Shown here: positions 56,601 through 64,000 of the stretch, in pieces
Position numbering within the stretch: the stretch's first letter is position 1
Layout: every line of letters begins with the position of its first letter
From: Tridacna crocea
Taxonomy: Eukaryota > Mollusca > Bivalvia > Cardiida > Cardiidae
Assembly (NCBI GenBank): GCA_943736015.1
Contig: OX031057.1
Location: forward strand, 53,025,001-53,089,000
Reading direction: 5' to 3'
DNA length: 64,000 nt
Notes under the pieces: model-generated
The model's input: the letters and a program-made list of their open reading frames with translations, nothing else
Databases searched by the model: none
What the model was told of the DNA's origin: nothing
Translations under genes and position numbers: made by a program

Positions 56601-57556
56601 ATGGAACCAATGAAAAGCCAGCATTCGGCCAGCGGTAAAGCGAGGGAAATTCAATTAATTGTCCCAGGGGTCGATGTAGCGTAGCAAATAGGGAGACCCC
56701 GGGGTATCCGAGGATGCTATACAACCAATCAATCAACAAAACTATTTACAGCTACCAAACTACACGATTTGGACTTGTCAAAGTCCAAAGTATCCGCTGA
56801 CAACAGTTTAAACTCGATTCAAGCGTTTGGATTTGTTTGTTGAAGGGTAAAAAATAATGTTTGATGACAAGCATTTTCTCCTTTATCCACATTTTTTCCC
56901 CCGATGCTTCGGAGGTATCTTCAAAAGACTCTCAAATGGAAAACCTACCGGACACGATAAGACTCGAACCCGAGCCTCCTATAGTCAGAAATCCTACACC
57001 TAACTACTGAGCCAAGCGAAGACGTCTTAACTCTTTCCTAAATGATACATTTTGGACCTTTCCAAACTGAAAGAGTTTGCAGAAATCAATTTTAGATTTG
57101 GAGAAAATGACAGAAAGTTCTCAAAAAGGGTAGAAAACACTGTGGGAAAAGGAGAAATTGCTCGTTACGAGCAATTTCTACTTTTCCCACAGTGTTTTCA
57201 AAAGACTTTAACTTCAAACATGTAAACACTAGGGCTTGTTTGGGAAAGGGATAAGAATGGAAGGTAATTACAGATCCAGATTTGGGGCACAACTGTTAGT
57301 CGGTTCTGTCTTTGACAAAGTATTTTCCGAATTAGCAAAAGGATAAAAATGATCAAACTTGAACACAGGCTAAAATTTTATTTATAAAATGAGAAACCAG
57401 TGACCGCAAAACTGCTCTGCTTGTATAGAAATAAATCAAGTATTAATAATAACTTAAATATTGCGTTTTATGATTAAATTTACAAGAAGAAACGAGGCAA
57501 GGAGAAGATTATTGCTTACCATTCCCATGGGGACCAAATCCAGTCGATGCTGGCAT
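50690..57556 (-). CDS. Phytanoyl-CoA dioxygenase (PhyH) family Fe(II)/2-oxoglutarate oxygenase, nine exons
   Basis: Exons on the minus strand: 57556-57520, 55692-55611, 54543-54462, 54243-54133, 53292-53198, 52812-52722, 52063-51934, 51497-51346, 50803-50690. All introns are GT-AG and all phases agree, giving 297 aa from MPASTGFGP to TKPAK. Iron ligands are His132 and Asp134 in EWHQDYGYW and His221 in [13 protein letters not shown]. Arg232, eleven residues on, is placed to bind 2-oxoglutarate as in the family. [10 protein letters not shown] and QPGDALFFH are further family blocks. There is no signal or membrane segment, so the protein is probably cytosolic. Enzymes of this class hydroxylate a small substrate with O2 and 2-oxoglutarate. 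The sequence resembles invertebrate proteins annotated as L-proline trans-4-hydroxylase-like, but the substrate is not shown. The introns contain MITEs and SINEs. Confidence 0.95.
50888..50912. repeat. GA microsatellite in the last PhyH intron
   Basis: An uninterrupted run of about eleven GA units with a second GAGAGAG cluster near 51038-51060. Both lie in the intron 50804-51345. Confidence 0.85.
52294..52514. mobile_element. TTAA-flanked palindromic MITE, best-preserved hairpin
   Basis: TTAA on both sides (52290-52293 and 52515-52518). The ends are CCCTTTACCACACAAC and TATGTGGTAAAGGG. The central palindrome 52397-52463 has two perfect 33-base arms around a single unpaired base, with GCTGGT/ACCAGC at the tip. 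It is inside the sixth PhyH intron. Confidence 0.95.
52813..53197. other. PhyH intron 5, nothing recognised
   Basis: No repeat or hairpin was recognised between the exons at 53198-53292 and 52722-52812. Confidence 0.4.
53293..54132. other. PhyH intron 4, nothing recognised
   Basis: AT-rich intron without a recognisable element. Confidence 0.4.
54544..55233. other. Part of PhyH intron 2 with a half MITE
   Basis: 55110-55200 holds one arm of the ATTAGCCTGCGCAG double-hairpin MITE (CCAATTAGCCTTCACGGACT, GACGACACT and the terminal CCCTTTCGCATGTTG). The rest is unassigned. Confidence 0.5.
55234..55461. mobile_element. TTAA-type palindromic MITE, GCTCG subfamily
   Basis: Left TTAA 55230-55233, start CCCTTTACGCCATAACG. 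Hairpin ACATTGCGGCAAAAGGTG...GCTCGTCACGAGC...CACCATTTGCCACAATGT. End AGTATCTATGGAGTAAAGGG. The stem carries the paired change GGCAAAAGG/CCATTTGCC, mostly keeping pairing. A second, half copy abuts it at about 55467-55580. Confidence 0.88.
55815..56106 (+). mobile_element. tRNA-derived SINE in PhyH intron 1
   Basis: A shortened head with CCCTGGTTCGATCTCACGC (box B) is followed by AAGATGAATGATAGTCAGTG, ATTTGGGAAAACAGCCAGTG and GAAAACGTAGTTAAAC, ending CAATCAGTCAATCAATCAACC. It is the same family as 56175-56742, directly downstream. Confidence 0.85.
56175..56742 (+). mobile_element. tRNA-derived SINE split by a foldback element
   Basis: Head CAGTGGGTAGCGTGCAGG and GAGGATTCGATCCCTGGC, body GATTGATGATAGTCATTGCG and GTGGGAAAGCAGCCAGTGG, then GTTGAAAACGGCAGTAAACG. 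The tail CTATACAACC is interrupted at 56459 and resumes at 56716 with CAATCAATCAAC. The foldback element is therefore younger than this SINE. Confidence 0.88.
56459..56715. mobile_element. Foldback element with 11-bp target duplication (Mutator-like)
   Basis: GCTATACAACC flanks both sides (56448-56458 and 56716-56726). Terminal inverted repeats of about 65 bp start ATCCTCGGATACCCCGGGGT and are nearly perfect, differing by a few bases and a short indel. The centre (about 56525-56645) is unique. No coding capacity. The long inverted ends with a 9-11-bp duplication fit a non-autonomous Mutator-like element. Confidence 0.85.
56945..57026 (-). pseudogene. tRNA-like sequence (SINE head or tRNA pseudogene)
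   Basis: The minus strand reads CTTGGCTCAGTAGTTAGG (box A) and, at normal distance, CTCGGGTTCGAGTCTTATCG (box B). It is about 72 bases, but the acceptor and anticodon stems pair poorly. No SINE body is attached on the 3' side. It lies in PhyH intron 1. Confidence 0.55.
57031..57250. mobile_element. TTAA-type palindromic MITE, GCTCG subfamily
   Basis: Left TTAA 57027-57030, CTCTTTCCTAAATGATACAT start and GCTTGTTTGGGAAAGGG end. Hairpin CACTGTGGGAAAAGGAG...GCTCGTTACGAGC...TACTTTTCCCACAGTG. It lies in PhyH intron 1 and is close in sequence to 43553-43772. Confidence 0.88.
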
Positions 57557-57966
57557 TTTTTCACAGATTATGTCCTTGTATTTTTTTGTTTCAGCGTCTG
57601 CATGCAAACTTTTACCGTTTATTGTGTATAACTCATGATTTATCTTCTTCGTCGACTGGTTTAATCTTATTTAGTAAAGGACGGTGAATCCCAAACTTTT
57701 TTCGGTTAATTCCGTATATGGTCGGTAAATTAGATAAACAACCTTTCCGTGTACTACAGACATAACGATCTTATACGGAAAATAACGAGAGCAGTCGGTA
57801 AGCAAAGTCGAGATTTGCGGGCATTGCCGAATTTGTCCTGTTAAAACATTTTGTTGCTTAGCGTGACTGGTAGAGCTTTTGTCTACTCGAGAGAACAAGC
57901 CGACAATCTGCTGTCTGTTCTTTATCCATAGACTTAAGCTGCTAAGCCCAACTTGATGACCTTTAA
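57557..57966. other. Upstream flank of the PhyH gene
   Basis: The promoter or a 5' UTR exon of the PhyH gene would be here on the minus strand, but no TATA-like or initiator element could be assigned. Confidence 0.35.
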
Positions 57967-58261
57967 CGGACAGTGTAGATCAAGATCAGACTGCACAGAA
58001 CGTGCAGTCTGATCTTTGATCTGCACTGTCCGATAAGGAGATATTATTGCCAAAACAGAACTTTGAAAATGCCGATATTTTGGGCTATTAACACTTCTCC
58101 TGCTGAATAAATCAATTGAAACTTTTCAAGCCAATAGTAAAAACCCAAACGAGGCTATTTCAAATGGATTTTGTAAAAGAAAAACATCTCCACATCGGAC
58201 AGTGTAGATCCAAGATCAGACTGCACGTTCTGTGCAGTCTGATCTTGATCTACACTGTCCG
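57967..58261. mobile_element. Double-hairpin MITE, GACAGTGTAGATC family, full length
   Basis: Two palindromes of 66 bp (57967-58032 and 58196-58261), each CGGACAGTGTAGATC...GATCTGCACTGTCCG-like with a GACTGCAC...GTGCAGTC core, bound a 163-bp interior. Fragments of this family are at 2037-2096, 16927-17000, 31370-31565, 43915-43982, 47055-47118 and 60690-60755. Confidence 0.85.
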
Positions 58262-58349
58262 CAAAAGGTCAGCAAGTCGCGATAAGCAGGATAAAGGTTA
58301 ACATCGAATTGAAAAGTTAACGTTATTTACTGAGCAGGATAAGCGTTAA

Positions 58350-58570
58350 CTCATTACCAAACGACAATATCTTAGGCCAGTCCAAATTGAAAGCATTTGC
58401 AGACGACAAAATAAAAGTGACTGAAAATCTGATATTTGCTTTATGAAGGTCAGAAAACATTGTGTGAAAAGGAGAAAATGCTGGTTACCAGCATTTTCTC
58501 CTTTCCCAACAATGTTTTTTATAGGCTTCTTTCTCAGGGTCGTCAAAAGTAGAAATTGTGTGGTAATGGG
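58350..58570. mobile_element. TTAA-flanked palindromic MITE, GCTGG subfamily
   Basis: TTAA on both sides (58346-58349 and 58571-58574). Ends CTCATTACCAAACGAC and GTGTGGTAATGGG. Hairpin ACATTGTGTGAAAAGG...GCTGGTTACCAGC...CCTTTCCCAACAATGT. Confidence 0.92.
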
Positions 58571-58746
58571 TTAAATATACACTGTTTAACAGTTTGAGAA
58601 TTTTTTGCCGAAAAGAGTGTGCAGATAGCAAAATCTGAGGTTTTCCCTTCGGTTGGAAGGTTTATTTAATTCATTTGGTCGTTTAATCCTGTGTAAAACA
58701 ATACCGTCTTTTGTCGTCCATGATGGAAATGGCTTTTGCAGACATT

Positions 58747-58866
58747 GCCGGCGTAATGCAAAGAAATGACCCTCCCCTACAGAATGACCCATGGGTCATT
58801 TCCCTACGTAGAATAATGATCCGGGTCATTTTGTGGGGGAGGATCATTTCTCTGGATTACACCGGA
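58747..58866. mobile_element. MITE with internal palindrome, short copy
   Basis: Ends GCCGGCGTAATGCAAAGAAA and TTTCTCTGGATTACACCGG match the long copy at 46425-46669. It carries only one complete ATGACCCATGGGTCAT cassette plus a second half. The size difference shows that cassettes expand or contract. Confidence 0.85.
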
Positions 58867-59122
58867 ACAGGAGAAAATTTCTGTCAACCAGTATTTGTTG
58901 TCCTTTTCTTTCAGTATTATTTTTCTTGTCAAACACAAAGCACATCATGCAGAATGCATACAATTTACTATCTGAAGGTGCATCGGGTTTGGACGAGTCT
59001 AACGTTTTGTCGTGCGGTAAATGATTAAGTTGAAATGTAAGGGCCTAGGACAGATAACAATGAAGTAAGACATGAGATAATGACCGCTGACTGACGGAAA
59101 TAGACTATCTTTATAAATTGGC

Positions 59123-59379
59123 TTGCAACACACGAAAAGGGGCAATTCGACATTTGCGGAAAGTGTCGTCTCGGATTAGCCTGCGCAGTCCGCGCAGGCT
59201 AATCCGAGACGACACTTTACGACTACATTAGGTTTTGTGCTACAGTAGACTTGCGCAAACAGAAAATTGCTCAAAAACGGAAAGTGTCTTCTCGGATAAG
59301 CCTGCGCGGACTGTGCCAGCTGATCTGAGATGACACTTTACGCTAATGTCCGAATGCCCCTTTTCACATGGTGCAGGTC
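59123..59379. mobile_element. Double-hairpin MITE with ATTAGCCTGCGCAG core
   Basis: Same layout as 3023-3283: end TTGCAACACACGAAAAGGGG, perfect hairpin GTCGTCTCGGATTAGCCTGC...GACGAC, linker with GTAGACTTGCGCAAACAG, a second diverged hairpin, and the end CCCCTTTTCACATGG. Confidence 0.85.
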
Positions 59380-59675
59380 AAACCTTTATCACATAAGTGC
59401 ATATTGATAGGTAATGCAGACGAAGAAATACAAATATGGCACCGTACATATAATGGATTACTTTTGTGAGGGACAGAAAATCAATGAGAAAAGGAGGGAA
59501 TGCTGTTTACAAGCATTTTTACTTGTTTCCCAGTCCTTTCACGTATTAAAAAGTGACCTATAGTTTTTCTTTTGCAGATGGAACAAGTAAATACCTGTTC
59601 ACGAAGCATGGGTAATTTGTAAACGTTATATGTAAAGATACAACTATACTTTATTTCTCTTACATCTATAGTTAA
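59380..59675. other. Spacer with decayed hairpin
   Basis: 59473-59535 holds a diverged TTAA-type MITE hairpin (GAGAAAAGGAGGGAATGCTG with a mirrored CAAGCATTTTTACTTG). Nothing else was recognised. Confidence 0.45.
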
Positions 59676-59897
59676 CTCATTTACCAAACGACAATATTTT
59701 AGGCTTGTCTAGATCGAAAGCATTTGCAGACGACAAAATAAAAGCGACCGAAAATTTGAAATTTGTTTTGTGAAGAGTAAAAAACATTGTGGGAAAAGGA
59801 GAAAATGCTGGTTACCAGCATTTTCTCCTTTTCTCACAATGTTTTCTAAAGGCTTCTTTCTCAGGGTCGTAAAAAGTAGGGATTGTGTGGTAATGGG
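59676..59897. mobile_element. TTAA-flanked palindromic MITE, GCTGG subfamily
   Basis: TTAA on both sides (59672-59675 and 59898-59901). Ends CTCATTTACCAAACGAC and GTGTGGTAATGGG. Hairpin ACATTGTGGGAAAAGG...GCTGGTTACCAGC...CCTTTTCTCACAATGT. It is very close to 58350-58570. Confidence 0.92.
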
Positions 59898-59901
59898 TTA
59901 A

Positions 59902-61225
59902 ACCTGTGTATTCCTAAGACAACATGAAGTGATTTTGTCCGTTTAAATCTACATGCTCGACCTTAGAAAGAAGACTTTTCTAAACACTGAGGAAAATGAG
60001 AAAATATTTTTTAACCAACATCTTCTCCTCTCCCTCAATGTTGTCTACCCGTTCAGTTACAAACTGTGCCTCATGTAACTCGTTGTTAGTTCACAAACTG
60101 ACCTTTTTTTATTACAGGCTAGAGTTTAAGGGGCGAGAGGAAACTAATACATCACTGCTCGAATACTGGTTAAGATTTCTGGAAAGTAATCATCGAGTGA
60201 TCAATATATAAAGCTTTTTAAGAACTTGATTCACAATCGATGTAAAAAAAAGTGAGCCATAGCCCGGCAAAAAAGAAATTTAACACATCTCCGTGGTGCA
60301 ATGTACCGTTTAAGTGACCATGATATACGTCATGATCCATAAAAACCATTCTGTCTTACAAACGACCGAATCATTAGATAGAATGATCCTCTGACAAGCA
60401 GAAAATTAACCAATGGGGAAAAGAATTTACCCAGGTCAGTCTGCGGAGGATCACCTGAGTCGACATTTTGCGCAATTGTATCGAAATCCCTTTCGTATAG
60501 ATAACAAAGCATGGCTTAAATAGGTCTTCAAAACTACAGACGACTGTCAATGAGAAGGGAAATAATTCTGACCAAGAGTGAAGCTGTTTTAAAAGGAGTT
60601 ATCTTTCGTGATTCCAATACATTCTAGAGCTGCTTATGTTTTTTTTTTACCGTTATCATGTCGTTCGCGACCATTGATAACTTATTCGGAGAGTGGGCAG
60701 CAAGATCAGTCTGCACATCTGTTCAGTCTGATCTTACTCTACACCCTCGGCTGCTTTATTTATAATTTGGATCACATAAACTAGGCCATTTAGCAAAATA
60801 TTTTTCTACAATCGTCAACAAATGTTTTTTTGGCATGATATGACTTTAAGGAAGAAATTAGTTTATCGTATGAAACAAAATTTAAATCGCTGTTTCACAA
60901 GACATAATGCAATGGCTTCTGAAACCTATAAATCCCAGCCAATCTTGATAATATCATACTTGAGCCATACTCTGTAAACAGGAGGCTTAATGCATCTGCG
61001 AACGCAGTCTGCACAGGCTTACCTGCGACGAGAATTGGTCAAAGTCATAAGTAGGTCGAGGGGGAAAGTTAAGAAAGAGGGGGGGGGGGGGTATTTTGAA
61101 TCTATGTTTTGTGTGTGTTGGCTTGCTTGGTAACATGGTTTACGAAGATGCATGAAACGCTCTTTTGCATGAGCATGGATCATGGTTTTTTTTTCAATCT
61201 ATAACATTTTTTAGAGAGAAAGATC
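59902..61225. other. Intergenic stretch with hairpin remnants
   Basis: No gene seen. 59985-60050 is a decayed TTAA-type MITE. 60395-60480 and 60690-60755 hold short palindromes (AAGATCAGTCTGCACATCTG with its mirror). A G-run occurs at 61080-61091. Confidence 0.45.
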
Positions 61226-61229
61226 TTAA

Positions 61230-61450
61230 CCCTTTACCAAACAATCCCTGATTTTTACGACCCTGAGATAGAAGCCTTTTGAAAACGTTGTGGGAAAAGG
61301 AGAAAATGCTGGTAACCAGCATTTTCTCCTTTTCCCACAATGTTTTCTACCCTGCTGGAAACAAATATCAATATCTGAGTTACGTTTAATACGATATCTG
61401 CAAGTGCTTTCGATTTGGACACGTATATAAAGTTTCGTCGTTTGGTAGAG
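61230..61450. mobile_element. TTAA-flanked palindromic MITE, GCTGG subfamily
   Basis: TTAA on both sides (61226-61229 and 61451-61454). Ends CCCTTTACCAAACAATCC and GTCGTTTGGTAGAG. Hairpin ACGTTGTGGGAAAAGG...GCTGGTAACCAGC...CCTTTTCCCACAATGT. Confidence 0.92.
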
Positions 61451-61628
61451 TTAAAGTATCAAATAATGTAGATTCAAGACCAGACTCCACGTCCTGTGGA
61501 ATCTGATCTTGTGTTACGACGCCCACAAAATTTGTCACCTTTTGCAGTCTAAGATTTTACGTCCGTGCAATCTGATAGTGGACTGGTATATTTGATATCC
61601 TCAACTTGTATTTAAACATGTATTAAAT

Positions 61629-62283
61629 GGCTTGCAACAAGCGAAAAGAGGCATTTGGACATTTGCGTAAAGTGTCGTTTCGCAGTCCGCGCAGGCTAAT
61701 CCGAAACAACACTCTCTGTTTTTGTGTAATTTTCTGTTTTGTTCAAGTCTACAGAAGAACAAAATCTATTATTAATTTAAGCTGCAGAGAAATTTCTCGT
61801 GATCTGATTGGCCCGAACACATATACATGTATCATGTGCACTGGCAAAACCAACGTAAAAGCAGTTTCCCTTTCGAGAGCCCCGTTTACATCACTATACT
61901 ATCAACACAACATCCAAATGACGGCGTCGATCAAAATTGATATCAAGATTATGCCCCAAGCTACACGTTTTAGAACGCATTACCAAGGTTTCAGCGACGT
62001 AATTTCCCAGTGACGTCAGTTTTCATTTAATTGGGGCAATCAGAAGGGAATTTCTACCTCGTCAGCGTACTCATTTCTTTAAACCAAAATACAAGAAAAA
62101 AATTGCTTAACAAACGTCGGAATGGTAAATCTTTGCAGTATAAAGTCTTTCCACGGTCAGGTGACAACTAATAATGTAGACGTCGACTGCCGTCTTCGAT
62201 TAGCCTGCGCTGACTTCGCATGCTGACCCGAGACGATACTTTACGCAAATTTCAAAATGGTCCTTTTCGCGTATTGCAAGTCA
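61629..62283 (-). mobile_element. Double-hairpin MITE carrying a 400-bp insertion
   Basis: The ends GGCTTGCAACAAGCGAAAAG and TTTTCGCGTATTGCAAGTCA belong to the ATTAGCCTGCGCAG family (3023-3283, 59123-59379) in reverse orientation. The element is continuous to about 61775, then foreign sequence of about 400 bp intervenes, and the family sequence resumes near 62176 at GTAGACGTCG. The right part of the insert (CAGTATAAAG, GGTCAGGTGAC) resembles, on the other strand, sequence beside the carboxylesterase intron foldback element. Confidence 0.7.
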
Positions 62284-63356
62284 AATGAAAAAATCTATTG
62301 ATCGAGATGTGGATCCCAGACAATGTTTAATTCTGTTTATTAGTCTAATTTAAGTTGAATAAAGGTTCTATCATTTTTACTAATCGGCAAATCAGGTGGC
62401 TCATTCAAGACCGGCAAATAATCAAACAATCGAAAAGTCCTTGATGATTGTCAAAAATCGATAATGAATGAGAATTGCGTCATTTAATGCCTAGACGTTT
62501 CTGAGTTTTACTTACATCCATCCTTTTCCTGTCTCCTGAACTAAATGTGCATCAGATGACTGAAAAATATAGACTGGCAAACATTAACTACATGATGATC
62601 AATACATGTTTGATGGTGACGTTGTGGACAAGAAAATTTTCATTTCATGATGACGATCTCTTTTTTAATGTTTTCAATGTTGTCTCTGAAAGAAAGAAAC
62701 AGCCGACTGTAAGGGTTTATCGTATAAACAATTTACGTCACGGGTTGCGTGAATTTTGACATTTGAAACAAACTTCTTTCTCTCATTTCCTGTTTACCTG
62801 TTGATAAGTTTGTCATTATGCGGAAGTAAAGTCAAACAGAAAAAAAAAAATATGTAGGCTTGGATCTAACTTAAATTAGTATTTGAGAAAAAAATATATT
62901 CACAATATATCAGCCGACAAAATGTTCGCCTCGTCAATTTAAAAAGTAATGTATTTGCAGGTGAAAATTTAAATGGTATTCAACCCATGGCACGTAATCT
63001 TTTTACCCATGGTAGTGAACTGTAACGGAAAAGAAGAAAATGCTGGTAAACATAATTTCCTCCTTTTCCGACCAAGTTTTATAGAACCTTTTTTCTTAAT
63101 GTCATTTGAGATAATTGGTGTAGGGGTAGGTGAGTTTACAGGTCATGGCTTCTGCGCTGACCGTATGCAAGATTCGATATCTTTTTTTTTTTGACAAATG
63201 GTATAATTTTACCATAAAAACCAACGGTTGACAGATTACTTTCATCAATGAAGTTTTACTCTAGAGCTAAAGCGTAATCTAACTACAGGTTTCTTGAGTC
63301 TCAATCGAACATAGACAAGCCTGTGTGAATAAAAACTGTTGATGCTACAATCTAAT
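62284..63356. other. Intergenic, nothing but a decayed MITE
   Basis: About 63020-63105 is a decayed TTAA-type hairpin (GAAGAAAATGCTGGTAAAC with CTCCTTTTCCGACC). The open frame at 62547-62759 has no recognisable domain. Confidence 0.4.
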
Positions 63357-63362
63357 TTTATT
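63357..63362 (-). terminator. Polyadenylation signal AATAAA
   Basis: AATAAA on the minus strand lies 76 bases beyond the stop codon of the terminal exon at 63438-63684, a plausible distance for its 3' end. Confidence 0.5.
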
Positions 63363-63437
63363 TTTCCAAACGAAAACAACTATATCAACTCCACTCTTTT
63401 GATAGTAAGACTTGATCTGTTGCAAAAATCTCGGTAC

Positions 63438-63684
63438 TCAAAGCACAAACACTTGACTGGCAAGATCACTTAAATCATCAAGGTTTTTTAATGAAAGAGT
63501 TCCTTCTGTGTAACCCTTTAGATATATCGCCAGCAAGGGCATATCTTTCTGCGACAAGACCACATAGAAATCAGCAACAAACTGATAGGCATACTGGGCT
63601 ATCAAACCACGCAACAAGTAGAGTTGATAAATTGTAAAGTCCTTCCAATACTCAGGGAAGTTTTTTTTGCAGATTTCTCTTTGA
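63438..63684 (-). CDS. 3' terminal exon of an unrecognised gene (partial)
   Basis: A strong acceptor (TTATTTGTGTTAACAG) ends at 63685. The exon then stays open for 82 codons to TGA, entering at the third base of a codon. The 81 encoded residues run from QREICKKNFPEYW to DLASQVFVL and include an aromatic, mildly hydrophobic stretch (RGLIAQYAYQFVADFYVVL). No family was recognised. An AATAAA follows at 63357-63362. The frame is also open upstream of the acceptor to an ATG at 63746, so a single-exon 102-aa reading is the alternative. The upstream exons would lie beyond the right edge. Confidence 0.45.
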
Positions 63685-63746
63685 CTGTTAACACAAATAA
63701 ATAGTACTGGCATTTTACAAGGTTTGGGACTATAATTATTTTCCAT

Positions 63747-64000
63747 GATGTAGAGCCAAAATAGCGCAATGTGTAAAGCAACGTTTACGTTGTCTATCCA
63801 GCGTCGCTATTGCTAGTTCTATACAGATCTCGACTGGTATATTCATACCACCTGTGATTGTGAAAGAGCTAATTATTTATCATCAAAATGGACTTAATTT
63901 GGAATTTTTGATATCTTTCATCGTGACCATAGCTTCAGCTCTTGTATTTTTGTACACTTTAGTCTTTAGCAGACAACCAAATCTAAGCCTTACTTATCCA
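63747..64000. other. Right edge, probably intron
   Basis: No exon recognised. If the terminal exon call at 63438-63684 is right, this is intron of the same minus-strand gene. Confidence 0.35.

Overview
The window looks like a gene-poor stretch of an invertebrate nuclear genome, most likely a bivalve mollusc. Its genes are split by GT-AG introns and the sequence is AT-rich. It is packed with short palindromic elements, tRNA-headed SINEs ending in runs of CAATCAATCAA, and tandem arrays of types that are common in bivalves. The hairpin containing ATTAGCCTGCGCAG is, from general familiarity, typical of heterodont bivalves such as Dreissena or Mya. That placement is inference, because no search could be run.

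Three protein genes can be rebuilt with consistent reading phase across introns, plus the last exon of a fourth. (1) Plus strand, 19992-27040: a membrane-anchored GT32-type glycosyltransferase, three exons found, first coding exon not found. (2) Plus strand, 44254-46389: a secreted type-B carboxylesterase with an intact Ser-Asp-His triad, two coding exons, 583 aa, complete. (3) Minus strand, 57556 to 50690: a nine-exon phytanoyl-CoA dioxygenase (PhyH) family enzyme, 297 aa, complete, with all iron and 2-oxoglutarate ligands. (4) Minus strand, 63684 to 63438: the terminal exon of an unrecognised gene that continues off the right edge. Nothing in the sequence suggests that these genes act together; they look like unrelated neighbours.

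Layout. 0-4.5 kb: a decayed Ty3/gypsy-type pol region on the minus strand, broken by a SINE and two MITEs. 4.7-12.4 kb: two related 3-4 kb elements, each carrying an approximately 166-bp tandem satellite; the second contains a nested relative and a SINE with a clear 12-bp target duplication. 13.8-16.6 kb: old tandem repeats. 20-27 kb: the glycosyltransferase gene, with a 155-bp tandem array in its large second intron. 32.1-42.8 kb: a 58-bp array, then a 36-bp minisatellite array split by an 8.1-kb block with inverted ends. 43-50.6 kb: the carboxylesterase and many MITEs. 50.7-57.6 kb: the PhyH gene. 58-63.4 kb: MITEs. 63.4 kb: the terminal exon.

The dominant mobile family is an approximately 220-bp palindromic MITE with about 17 good copies. 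It is flanked by TTAA and its ends read CCC...GGG, the signature of piggyBac-type elements. It occurs in two subfamilies whose hairpin arms differ by matched changes. The most unusual structures are this covarying hairpin family, the 8.1-kb block that interrupts the minisatellite, and two foldback elements with 9-11-bp target duplications.
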